DNA from: Umbelopsis ramanniana AG | Taxonomy: Eukaryota > Mucoromycota > Umbelopsidomycetes > Umbelopsidales > Umbelopsidaceae | Assembly (NCBI RefSeq): GCF_025399195.1 | Contig: NW_026252132.1 | Location: 62,001 to 126,000 of the forward strand | Direction of reading: 5' to 3' | DNA length: 64,000 nt | In this document: piece by piece, positions 21,790 through 32,967 of the stretch | How the letters are laid out: every line of letters begins with the position of its first letter | How positions within the stretch are numbered: the first letter of the stretch is position 1 | Program-made: the position numbers and the translations under genes | The notes under the pieces: model-generated | What the model was told of the DNA's origin: nothing | Database searches by the model: none | What the model saw: only the letters and a program-made list of their open reading frames with translations

Positions 21790-23380
21790 CTAATGACTAT
21801 CGTCGTCGTCAGCTTGATCCGATTTTTCAGATGCTGACTCAAGGCCAGCGATAAGGGGGTCTTTCTCACTGCTCGCTTCAGTATATCCTCCTGCGCCTTC
21901 CTTGGCCACTGAATCAGCCCATTGACTGATTCGAGTCCAAAGGGTGTACCCAAACAACCTCCAAGCAACGGTAGCGAACGACAACTCGATGCATATAAAC
22001 AGGGTAATGAAGACCATAGCGGTGATGATACGATGGTTGTACATATAGTACCTAAAGTGGAGGAGTCATTAAATAAATTTGACACAAGCAATGCCGATTT
22101 TGACACCCTAGTCCAAAGAGACAAGACTACGTACCGAAGGCCATGGAAATCCGCAACCATGTGTAGTTGCATGCTGTAGACTTGGAGGCGACTGTCCGAC
22201 ACGGACACAATGGCCTTGGTGACAGAATGGGACTGGTCCTCTACAAAATGCTCCATCATTGGAACAACTAAAGTCTGCGTCTCCTTAGCTAGACCGAGAA
22301 GGAGCGGAAGGGCTCTAGCAAATACAGCCAACGTTCGGTGAAGGGCGGACTGATAGCGTAGGATAGACTGAGAGTGGGGAAAGGAGGGTCCGTAAGTACC
22401 TTACCATTCGGTAGACACCAAGCTGTCCTGGAACCATCATACCCATCCACAAGAACACTCATACTTACAGGTCTGCTTGAAAATGCCACGGTCTTATCGT
22501 CGGCTGCTTTAAGATCGACTCTAACCATGAAATTACCTAGTCCACCATAAATGACGCCATCAGTATGACATTCTCCTCAACAGCATAACGATATCCAGCA
22601 ACCGTGTAGCCTTACCGACGTCAAAGTTTATCTCTGAGCTAGGTACATGCATATGAATATCGACTCTGTATTGCTGCTCATGTCGCAGTGGCTGTAAGCG
22701 ATGGAAAATTTTGTTACAATGCGCCAAGTCAAACTTCAACAATAGCTATGGTAGGACACTTTACCTTGGTATAAGTTCCTTTCTGTGTCAAATCAACCAA
22801 AGCCATAGGATTCATCCCTTTACTACAAAGAGAATCGAACTCGTATCAGACAAGGTCGTACTTCACGTGCAAACCTACCGTTTCCTCACGCATAACTTAC
22901 TCATATTGCAGATAGACAGGTTCGATGTGGGCAGTCTTGGGAACGTGGGCCATGTAGAAGGCAATATAAGCCGAGCATGCCACACTGACAATCCAGGAAA
23001 GAGCGATGGTCAAAAAGGCGGTTCGGATAACGGTTCTTTGCACTCTTGGGGAGAAGATAATGGCAAAGAGTGGTCGGAGCAGCTGAAACACTTTGGCTAC
23101 GATAGTGACTAGAAAAGGAGTGGGTGCATTCGAAGATTCAGTAAAAGGTGCGTCGGGATCGCCTCGCCGCATAAGGTCTTGTGTTGACGTTGTGGAGTAT
23201 GTATCGTTTCCAATGTGATCAGGCACGACATGGAACTGGTCGGACTGCTGGGGCAAAGGGATTTCGAGAACCTTTTGTTACGCAAGGAAGGGTTTGAAAT
23301 GGTTGCTTACAAGTGTATGAACCTACCTCAGCCAAAGCGCTAAGCTCATCTAGCTCTTCGTTGGTGAGATGCGCTTCCAT
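21790..23380 (-). CDS. Seipin-type lipid-droplet assembly protein
   Basis: ER membrane protein that forms rings at ER-lipid droplet contacts and supports droplet biogenesis. Exons: 23380-23327, 23271-22901, 22822-22765, 22691-22616, 22536-22469, 22367-22135, 22051-21790, giving 373 aa. Topology fits: cytosolic N-terminus, TM1 about 100-124 (IALSWIVSVACSAYIAFY), a lumenal beta-sandwich containing HIEPVYLQYDKGMNPMALVDL, YRVDIHMHVPSSEINFDVGNFMVRVDL and TVAFSSRPSILRYQS, TM2 about 295-318, and an acidic C-terminal tail (DQADDDDSH). The run from PxYLQY to GNFMVRVDL is the seipin core and is restored only by joining four short exons. The start lies 161 nt upstream of the SDR stop on the same strand. 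Confidence 0.9.
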
Positions 23381-23541
23381 TATGACGGGCAAACAAGAAA
23401 CAAGGCGAGTGGGGGCACAAGCACTGCAATTATATCGGCTGGACATCGATTGCGAAGTCACAATCACATGCCAAGCAGCACAGGTTACTCATTTAGAATT
23501 GATTTTATTTACAAAGGAGTGGTTGAGGTTGGTATTTCAAT

Positions 23542-24602
23542 CTAATAAACTAGATAACCACCGTCAACGACGATTTCAGAACCAGTCATGTAGGAGGCAG
23601 CGTCGGAAGCCAAGAAGACAACGGCACCACGGAGTTCCTTGGGATCTCCAATGCGCTTCATGGGAGTATGCTCGGCCCAAGCTTCGCCAAGTGCCTTGTT
23701 GTTATCAATGTACTTCTTGACCATATCAGTCATCATGTATCCAGGACTAATGGCGTTGACGCGGATCTTACGTGTTGCCCATTCAGCAGCCAGACACTTG
23801 GTCATCATGCCAACAGCAGCCTTGGAGGTATTGTAGACAACCTGGAATTGAGGACGGTTGACGATGGATGCGGAGATGGAGGATAAAGTGATGATAGATC
23901 CACCGTTGGGTTGCTTGAGCATGTGTCTAGATGAACAGAAAGAGAAATAGAACGACAACATATATATAGTAAGCACATGGTCGCGGATCCAAATAGACCT
24001 AGCCATAATACAAAAGCTTCCTACCTGGCAACAGCTTGAATAGTGTAGAAGCATCCGTTGACATTAACATCCATGACACGGTGCCAAACGTTGATATCCA
24101 AGTCCTATCCGAAAGAACAGTGAAAAAATGACGTTAATGTTTCACTCCAACTACGACCTGCAAGGTTTCCGCGATAAAATTTCCAACAATATTACCTCTG
24201 CCGCACCACCTTCAGAAACGCCAGCGTTGGCAACAAAGACATCTATTCTACCAAAATCGGCGTGGATCTTGTCAATGACTTCACGGACTTGGTCGACGTT
24301 GGTCAGTTCACATTTGTATGCTTTGACGGTCTTGTTAAACTGCTTGCCAATAGCGGCCGCTGTGTCATGGGTAGAGTCATTGGAGACGTACATCATAGCG
24401 ACGTCGGCACCAGCTTCAGCAAGAGCCTTGCTCATCTCCAAACCAATACCACTTAAGAAAATATAACAGAGTCAACATCTGGCAATACTACAGGCTGGAT
24501 CAAGCCTGCTTAATCAAAACGCAACGATGAAGCTTACCGAGCACCACCAGTGATGACAGCGATTTTGCCTTGAAGAGAAAACTCTGGGAGAGAAGTAGCC
24601 AT
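23542..24602 (-). CDS. SDR oxidoreductase, NADP-mannitol dehydrogenase/sorbose reductase type
   Basis: Short-chain dehydrogenase/reductase, cytosolic, predicted to interconvert polyols and ketoses with NADP(H). Exons: 24602-24538, 24451-24196, 24104-24025, 23926-23542, giving 261 aa. Rossmann motif TGGARGIG (residues 18-25), NAG strand in VFVANAGVSEGG, catalytic S150, Y165 and K169 (LSSISA; YNTSKAA), ISPGYM after the active site, and the C-terminal DGGYLVY. FSLQGKIAVITGGARGIG, AMMYVSNDSTHDTAAAIG and SIVNRPQFQVVYN are close to fungal mannitol dehydrogenases and Sou1-type sorbose reductases. Substrate preference cannot be fixed from sequence. The gene is compact, with a T/A-rich leader. Confidence 0.88.
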
Positions 24603-26109
24603 AGTGTGATAAAATAGAAAAGAAGAGAAGAGAAAATTCGTTGGATTAGTCTTAATGCTACTTCCGGCCTTTTATAGGCGCATAACTTATTTTTTTTTTG
24701 TTTCATACTCTGACTTTTCGTTGAGTTGGATTTAAGCATGGAGGGTTACATAACGCGGCCCTGCTTTAAATTGTCCTATTGGAACTGGCGGATTGGCTTC
24801 CTCGGACCAATACAAACTATAAACTTCTCCATTTGGAGAAATGTTCCGCTGCTTCGCTACATCCAAAGTCCTGCATGTTATTTGAAGGCAGTGAGTGCAC
24901 AGGAATGGCTCCATCGATAGTCGCGTGGGTCCCATGCAATAACTTCTGCACTAGCGGGAAACTATTTTTTTTCTGAGTTATGACAGAGACAAGAATATTG
25001 TTGTTTACCTGGGGGTTGATTGCCTGAGCAAATAAGCAGCTGGTGCGACACAAACTAACCCCTTCTTTGAACTTTGGATATTCTCACAGGGCATGAAGTG
25101 TATACCTCTTCCCTCAATTTGAACGTAAGTTAACATCAGTTCTAACCAGCGATCGGAGCGTAATCTCCTTCTTCAGCATATCTGATTTGTCGTCATGTCG
25201 ACAACATTCGGAGATCAAAACTAGACGAACCCTGTATTTCTCTTTGACTGCGATGAATCCAAAATGGCACATACTGCGAAGGAGGCGCTCGACCCTGAAT
25301 AAAAGTGGACAGTATGTAGATGATCAATTTGATGTTTCAACTGATATCAGAACTGTAGAAATTTTAATGATTTATATTATATGCAGAAACATCATCACGT
25401 TCGGATGGAGGTGATGGAAATATGCCAAACGACGTGTCAGAAGGCAAGTAACCAACCTATATATTGAGTATCTACTCTTGCTCTTGGCTATTAGTGTAAG
25501 GTATGATCAACATTTAATGCTATGTTTTCGCTGTTGCTGGTGGTGTAAGTTGATATGGATAAGTTGATGTATTTACATCTGGCAAAGCTTGCAATAGCCT
25601 GGATCTAGAGTCTCATTATACGTCGTGCCGCAGATGACCCTCACGTACTGTAGTTGTCGCGATGCGAAATAAATCAATGGCGTGAACAGCGAAGCATATA
25701 TATTGAATGCTAGAGGCTCTTCAGTGAGGTGAACGTTGAAGCATCACGTCAAGTGCACGTAGATACGCGTTTATAATCACTGCTGCCTGATGGTGACATG
25801 CTGACGGTGGTGGTGTCAAAATCTAATAAGGAGTCATGACAATGAACAATAGCGTGAGATGATATTTATATAGATGTGATGTTGGTATGCTGCAGCAACA
25901 TATCCGAATGATACGAAGCACATTTGTAAACTACAGGCAAAACGAGTGAAAAGAAAAAAAGAAAAGCGTGGTTCGAGAGAAAAGAGATCAACAAATAGAA
26001 AAGAAAACAATCAGTCACAAAGGCATTACTTGCGTTGGTACGAAGTTGTAGGAGGGTGAACAAAAGAATCACCTGGAAAGTAAAACCGCTTTTACAGAAG
26101 TTGCCACAG
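24603..26109. other. Intergenic region, no gene supported
   Basis: 1.5 kb between the start of the SDR (-) and the stop of the polyQ protein (-). The part next to 24603 is presumably the SDR promoter, and the right end is the 3' flank of the polyQ gene. A 75-codon frame at 25187-25414 has no recognisable content. Confidence 0.45.
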
Positions 26110-27883
26110 CTATTGGTTGGTGTTGGCTGATGTAGAGGAATTAACAGCTCGTCGACGGTAATGTGTAGTATATTTGTTCGCATTCTTGGGAGTAGGGTCG
26201 GCTTCAAAAACACTGCATGCCGTTAACATTTCATCGGCAGCTTGAAGAGCATCGGTAGCTGTATGTAGGAATTGCTTGCTATGAAATATCTTTTGTTGTT
26301 CTAGAAGCTCGGCAAATCGTAACGCCTTCTCCTTGAGTTTGTCAAACTTATCCTCTAGTCTCTGTTGCGCCAGTATTTGTTGCTGCGACGGATGATGATT
26401 TCGAGACTCAGACGAGTTGGTATTAGGAGAAACAAAAGGAGGGTGAGGATCCTTATGCGTTAGCGTTATGTAGCCAGCCATTTTCGACAGATCCACAATT
26501 ACCGTCAACGCTCCAGCGCACTCGTAGCGATTGGAAGCCTTCGGGTGCTCTGGTTTTCGATGTTTTGCGGTGTCTGACCGTTGTGAACAATAGTATCGTA
26601 AAGTAGTGACCATCAGTGGATTTTTAGTAGACGCTCGTTTATCCTTAAGACTGTACGTGATTGAGCGGAATGTAAAATTAGTTTCTAGATTTTGAGATCA
26701 ATATTGCATTAAAAAAAAGGGTACTTCACCTGAAATTGTATCCGGTTCCTTTAAGGACACGATCACAGACAGCTCTACCCAGTTGTGTGAAACCAGCTTC
26801 ACTTCCCACCTCAGCTACTATAGGTGCCATGGCAATGGCAAACTGTTTTCGTTCGAAATTTTGACTTTGGTGTAGAGCTTCGACAAAAGCATCGGGAGAA
26901 AGAACTTCCAATGCTTGGTTGTGGGTATTCGATGGCATACTGAGGAGAGTTCCTCCTTGCGGTGTATTATTCTTTGGTCGTTTAGCTTCTCCTCGTGCGG
27001 CAATGTTAACAGATGACGACGGGTGAGGACGTTTCACCACTGAGTCTTGAACCATTGGCTGAGGTTGACGGATCCAATTGGAAGGTGGTTGTGATTGCGG
27101 CTGTTGCGGCTGCTGTTGCTGCTGCTGTTGTTGTTGCTGTTGTTGCTTCTGCTGCTGCTTCTGTCGATTTTGCTGCTGCTGCTGCTGTTGCTGGACAACA
27201 TTTTGTGACGAAGTCAATTGTTGAGTCTGTATTTGACGGAGCTGAGGAGAACTCGGAATAGGTGATTGCTGAATGTGAGACTGAGATCTCAGTGGTGGAG
27301 GTTGCGGAGGTAGCATTTGAGTCTGCATTGGTGATAATGGTAACTGACTTTGGGGCATATGCGGTGATAATTGCGAAGGAAGTTGAGATCGAAGATGCTG
27401 GTATCCGGGTTGTACATGAGTAGGATACGGTAGTGGTTGTTGCTGTTGCTGCTGTTGAGAAGTAGTAGGTGGATTAGCATTGGTGGGCTGACGTTGTTGC
27501 TGTGTATTATAGTGACGTGAAGCCTGGTCATAGCGCTCCATGTCAGCCGCTCTTCGTCTTTGAACATCTTGTGATCTGCACAGACTGCAGAATCGATGTC
27601 GAATAGCTCCTGATGCTTCGAAGAATTCCCCAGCAGACCGCGCTCGCTGGCATCTTTCACAGTACATGGTTGGATGAGCATTCTGTATCATTTCCGCTTT
27701 GACTCCCACTGTAGTCGCGTCCCGTCCTGGGGGCGGCATACCCTGTGGGTGTTGAGATCCATTGGGGCTAGATTGGGGATGAAGCGGTTGAAAGGCATGT
27801 GGACTCAAAATGGTGGTTTGGCTAGGTAGGGTTGGACTTGGTATAGGGGGATATGCATTATACGCCGGAGGACCATGAGACAT
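26110..27883 (-). CDS. PolyQ zinc-binding protein with WRKY-GCM/FAR1-like C-terminal module
   Basis: Two exons (27883-26730, 26650-26110) give 564 aa. No named family recognised. Order: Pro-rich start; a CxxC...CxxC cluster (MYCERCQRARSAGEFF... RFCSLCRSQ, about residues 75-105), likely one zinc ribbon; long Gln/Pro tracts with a pure Q run near 230-265; a basic patch (KRPKNN); a helical segment (LSPDAFVEALHQSQNFERKQF); then, across the splice, LMVTTLRYYCSQR, ASNRYECAGALTVIVDL and GYITLTHKDPHP. This C...C...HxxxH layout resembles the WRKY-GCM1/FAR1 zinc fold of DNA-binding proteins; that is inference from pattern. The tail has a coiled coil (LEDKFDKLKEKALRFAELLE). Probably a nuclear regulator. 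ATG at 27883 is the first in frame. Confidence 0.75.
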
Positions 27884-28807
27884 TGTGAACTTTGTCTCGA
27901 TCAAATTGGTGTTAAGTAATTGTCAAGATTTTGGGGGAGGAGCCTTATGGGGGGTAGGTATCAGCGCAAAGAGGGGGGGAGGCGAACATCGGGGCAGAAT
28001 CGAAATAGTCTGACGTCATCCTCGATACCTCTCTCCGGCCTCCTTATGGATCAAACCATTAAATAATAATAAAAATTTGCGAAGCCATGCATGGCATAAG
28101 CTGTTAATAGCAGAGAACCATCCATTCATTATCACGTTAATGCTATTTTTAATCAGTAGTGGAATTTAACTGTAGGTGTCCTTTGATTATATCTTTAGCA
28201 GCTGATCGGCTTTATAGCAGCCATGTGGCAGCAAAGCACAGTTGCTAACAGCGTTTGTCTGAAGCCTTTGCATGAAGGTTCGAAGACTGCCTCCTATGGT
28301 TCCAGAGAATATGGCTTATAGCATAAAACTATCTTCGGAAGCTGCTCCTTTGACGCCTAGGTTTGTCGAAATGCTTCCATGCAACTCTAACCGCCAGAAC
28401 GCCTGGTCGCAGATCGCCTGCGCAGCTTTAATGGCCCACCTCATACTAAGTGGATATGGATGGTTTGCTCCAATATACCAAAATAATGATGAAAGATGAC
28501 TGTGCAGTCAAGGTATTGAACTAATTTCTTTTGAAATATACTGAGCTTTATTCCAACATGGTCTCGTTCATCCAACCCTCGAACAATCAGGATTTGGACC
28601 CCAGCACCCCTCCCCCCCAAAGTTTTCAACTGTCCCCGCCAGCCCAGAAAATCTCAGCCAACAAAGAGTTCCAAAATGCTCAAGCTCCTGATGTCACCGT
28701 ATGCCTATTGGTCATATGATTTTGGAGTGGCTTGAACGCTCAGAAGTCGACACTTGGTCGCCATTTGAACCCGTCTTTTGGCCTTTCATACTACTCGCCA
28801 CGTCATA
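27884..28807. other. Divergent intergenic region
   Basis: Between the polyQ gene (-) and SAR1 (+). Presumed promoters of both. A Pro/Ser-coding frame at 28531-28719 is short and unsupported. Confidence 0.45.
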
Positions 28808-29715
28808 ATGTTCATCTTGAACTGGTTCTATGATGTCCTGTCATCCCTTGGTATATTTCACTTGTTTTCGACTACATCATATGGCATCTTGGAATTTAAC
28901 CCATTAGAACTATAGGACTTTTGAATAAGAACGCCAAAATCTTGTTCTTAGGACTTGATAACGCTGGCAAGACTACTCTCTTGCATATGCTTAAGAATGA
29001 CCGTTTGGCCACTTTGCAACCCACCCTTCATCCTAGTAAGTTGAATGGCAACGGCGTTGCAGGACGATTTATAACAAATGGGTCCCGCATGTCAAAGATT
29101 ACCCTACATTTATGCGTGTTATATGCTCCTTATCAACACTTGTTCTAATCTGATGATTGATTGCTACAGCATCCGAAGAGCTTTCAATTGGATCCATCAA
29201 ATTCACCACTTATGATCTTGGCGGCCATCGACAAGCACGTCGTTTGTGGAGAGATTATTTCCCTGAAGTCAACGGCATCGTCTTCCTAGTTGATTGCGCT
29301 GATATTGAGAGATTGAACGAATCTAAGGCTGAATTGGATGTGAGTTCATGGACCGCAAATACGTGTAATGTTTACAAGCGCTTCCTACTAACGTTACCAA
29401 CGTTTATCTAGGCTCTCCTTGCCATAGAACAATTGTCTACTGTTCCTTTCCTTGTCTTGGGTAACAAGATTGACGACCCCAATGCTGTTAGTGAAGAAGT
29501 TCTTCGACAACAGCTTGGTCTTTACCAAACCACTGGCAAGGTAAATGAATCACTTTTGGAATGGGTTTGCTGTCGAATACCTCTTTAACACTCGTTTGTA
29601 CCTGCAGGGCAAGGTTCCTCTCAAGGATATCCGCCCGATCGAAGTTTTCATGTGCTCAGTGGTGATGAGACAGGGTTATGGTGATGGTTTCCGTTGGTTG
29701 TCGCAATATGTATAG
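28808..29715 (+). CDS. SAR1: SAR1 small GTPase (COPII coat)
   Basis: Initiates COPII coat assembly at ER exit sites; GTP-bound Sar1 recruits Sec23/24. Exons: 28808-28850, 28916-29035, 29170-29339, 29412-29540, 29608-29715, giving 189 aa, the normal length. N-terminal amphipathic helix [18 protein letters not shown]-loop GLDNAGKTT (27-35), HPTSEEL with the switch I Thr, [12 protein letters not shown] (switch II; His in place of Ras Gln), [11 protein letters not shown] (NKxD), and the Sar1 signature [26 protein letters not shown] at the end, without a C-terminal CaaX. TTGK/GKVPL at the last splice is as in other fungi. Confidence 0.97.
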
Positions 29716-31089
29716 AAAGCAGCTGTGATCATGATTCATATACTTTTTCTTCATAAAAATTTCTACACTTTTTTTGCCGTATCATATTGGGATTTTGCAT
29801 GGTTTTGCCGTTCCCAACCACAACTTTCCAGTAATCCTTCCATCTACCTCCCATTTCTTTTGATTAGACTGGGAGTTGATGAAATACAGAATTATAAAGA
29901 CTACACAATACTAAGTTTGTTTATTCTGGAATGAAAATCTACATGTACATTTTATGCTCTTCTGAAACCCTATTCGAATGTCAAGCAAGCACAAAGCGGG
30001 AGCTGGGTATATGTCCAATGCCAGAACCCAACAACTCAAAATCATCATAAGATTGAATTCGAAGGAATTGACGTACTTTAATTGAAGAACGGCAATCGCT
30101 TCTCTCTCCTTGAAGCGCAATAAGCTATGATACACTCTGGCTGACCGCCATCTTGACTCAATCACACAGTGCGTAGTGTGATTCATCCAAGTAATTTTGA
30201 GTTGAGTAACCTCCTATATGAAGCAAAAGATTCTGCTTTTTAACAGCGGTTCATCCATAAGAATATCTCCATAAGGTCGTCAGTTTATCCAAATAGGGCA
30301 TGTTTATTCGATTGCCGAAAGTGCAGCACTGTCTCTGTTTTTTCATATCGGCGCCAGGTTTAAAACCATCGACGATGATCGTAGCCGCGAACTATCCCTT
30401 ACTACAGCTCAGACATTATCGGAAAGTGTCTAATGAATCAAATTAGGAAACTCTAATAGAAGGACCAAATCAGTATTGTTTGGGGCAAAGTTCTTTAGAT
30501 TATAAAAGTTCATTGAATTATAGATCGTAAGATTCATTGATGTAGAGATTATCATTGACGAACAAAGGGAAGAGTGATGTATGTTCAAATGAGAAAGACA
30601 GACTACTGACTTCGTCAAGCTAGACTATCTCATTGATTGTATGAATTTGCTATTGACTTAGATAGGCAGATGTGCATATTCGAAAGAAAAGACTGTATAT
30701 TGAAAGATAACTTGTTAATTTATGGCAAAGGTCAACATTTTTGATACGAAGCTTAAACTTGTATGATGCCAAGGCAGATTATTTCTCAAAGGACTGTATT
30801 TTATGTACTAGATTTACCGCAGTAAGATGTGTGTATAAGCGATGAAAGGGACCGATCCCTTAGAATGCATAAATTTCATCATACCAAAAAATCTAGTCTC
30901 CAGTAAATGAAGATGATTTATTTTGTTCAAAATGGTCATTGTCGTCTCTAATATGGCAACCTTGGTATACATAATCAGATAAGCGATAATCTTCAATAGC
31001 AGTTGAACATAGCTTACTCCTGATAGGCTATGTTGGAAGCCATTTCACCAGCCTCCATGCATTGCGTGACCTTTTCCCCTGCATGTGAT
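29716..31089. other. Intergenic region, no gene supported
   Basis: 1.4 kb, AT-rich, frames under 95 codons with no recognisable content. 3' flanks of SAR1 (+) and the small RGG protein (-) meet here. Confidence 0.45.
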
Positions 31090-31438
31090 TCATGACTGAC
31101 CAGCACCGAATTCTCGCCAAGGGTCCTTTGTGAACATCGGAGAATACAGAGATCCGTATTTTCGATTTAGATACTCTATACTGCCGTCATCTTCTTGATC
31201 GTTCTCAGCAGGAGCATGATATGGGTCTGGATTCTGGATACGACAAGAGTGAATAACATGAAAGAAAAAGTTTTACTTTTGGTTACGAATGTGAACATCA
31301 CACTGATGATAATGTAAAAAGTGGCAGCCTTACAGATTGAAATCGCGAGTGAGAATGGCCACGGAAGCCTCCTCGACCTCTTGATCTACCACGGAAGCCT
31401 CCTCCTCTCCCTCTACCACCACGATTCTGAAAGTCCAT
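31090..31438 (-). CDS. Small RGG-box protein with conserved-looking tail
   Basis: Two exons (31438-31334, 31233-31090) encode 82 aa. The first is an RGG/GRG box (NRGGRGRGGGFRGRSRGRGG), typical of RNA-binding, arginine-methylated proteins. The second reads NPDPYHAPAENDQEDDGSIE, then a segment of conserved appearance (YLNRKYGSLYSPMFTKDPW) to the end. I do not recognise the family. The aromatic SPMFTKDPW end could be a peptide docking motif. An earlier in-frame ATG at 31492 would add 18 residues (MRSLKSTSLTF...); the ATG at 31438 was preferred because the RGG box starts directly after it. Probable RNA-linked role, inferred from composition only. Confidence 0.65.
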
Positions 31439-32967
31439 TGGGGCAGTAGGGTTTGGTGAAAAAGTTAAAGAGGTCGATTTCAAAGAGCGCATGTCTTAGG
31501 GCATCGGCGTGCTTGGTTTGGTTTGCATGTGGGGGTTTAGGAAATGAGCTCTAGTTGTTAAAGAAAAATTCTCAAAGCCAAGCTCAATTCCATAACACTG
31601 GGGCCTTTGCTGTTGCTTGCATAACATGCTCTAAACACATGGCTGAACCCACATTTTTTAATGCGTTGGTTTAAAGTTGTTCACGGTGAACTCATGTAGT
31701 TTAATTTGGACAGTCTAGTTGCCGTCGATGCAAATATCGTCCAGTTTGTCGATAAGGAAGTACTGACTGTGTCACAAAGTCCGGTTAGAATCGGCGAAGT
31801 GCCGTATGGTGGAACAAAAAGTAGCCTGATTTTTGCACATCTTAGATCAATCTTTCGCTTCGATGCATTTGACTTTATTTGCAATGCATTTGTAAACATG
31901 TTATCGGTTTTTTCTGCTAAAATTGTTTAATTTATGACTCAGCGAAACAGATTATGGCAGCTGGGCATAACAGTACCCATGGTTTTACCAGTACCGACGT
32001 TAAAAGCTCTCCACAATTATGAGTGCAAAAAGGAAAAAAGAAAAAAAAAAAAATTGGGTTCGATGGCAAGCAAGCACAGTTTTTACAAATCCGATATGAA
32101 CTACATGCCCAGTGCGACGGAATCCATCCGTTGTATACTAATCCAAAAGACGGAAATTGCTATGGGTTTATTGGAATGAACCCATGAGACAAAGTCACAC
32201 CTGAATTGTCTAATTTGGATAGCAAACGGCTTTGGCCGCCTACTCCGATCGCCATCGATGCACCGCTGTAGTGATACCTAGTTCTTTGGGCAATGAAATC
32301 CAGTAGTATCTCTAACTATTCATAGTTGTAAGGTGCGACATAAAACAGTCCAAAAACCTTCGAACCACCATTTTCATTTGGCGATCGATGTAATCAACCA
32401 CGTCAATACGAACATTACCATATCAGAACTGCTCACGGACAAACTATGCTGCGACTCATTATTATACCGGCAGCCCGCCATACCAAGCCTTCAAATTGTA
32501 AACTGAAGTCGATTTCTACTAAGACCTTTACTATTGACAGAAATGAAACCGCCAAATAATGGCTGTATAACTTTTTTGGTAATGAAATCGAGCTTTAGAA
32601 AAATAGAATTTTCTTACATGAGTTGAACCAACGTTTTAAAGCTCTCTAGGAAGCAACATGTATTTGAATTGTAACTTGGCAGTGGTTTTGAAACGAAACG
32701 GTAAGAACATTCGATGAGCAGTTGTTTCGTATGCTGCACAAAATCGAGCATTACTTAAAATGGCAAGATCCAAAAAATGTATCGATCGAGCGTTTAACCC
32801 ATACCCACACCACAATCGACCATCGGACAAATCGCTCGATTCAAGGATATTTATAAAGAAGTTAAAAATCAATTTCCATTCTTCTACTTGCTTCTTTTTC
32901 ATAGCAACTTTTCTTTTTGTTTTTTAAAATCCAAACCTACAAACAACAATCTTCGTTTGGAGCTGCT
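31439..32967. other. Divergent intergenic region
   Basis: 1.5 kb between the small RGG gene (-) and the RING-LON gene (+). Two short frames (31706-31930, 31934-32179) carry nothing recognisable. Otherwise AT-rich promoter-like DNA. Confidence 0.45.

Noticed and set aside
25187-25414. 75-codon plus-strand frame
   Set aside because: Basic, non-repetitive, no known motif. The better-placed ATG nearby closes after nine codons.
31706-31930. 74-codon frame between the RGG and RING-LON genes
   Set aside because: Reads smoothly but matches nothing, with no neighbouring exon that extends it.
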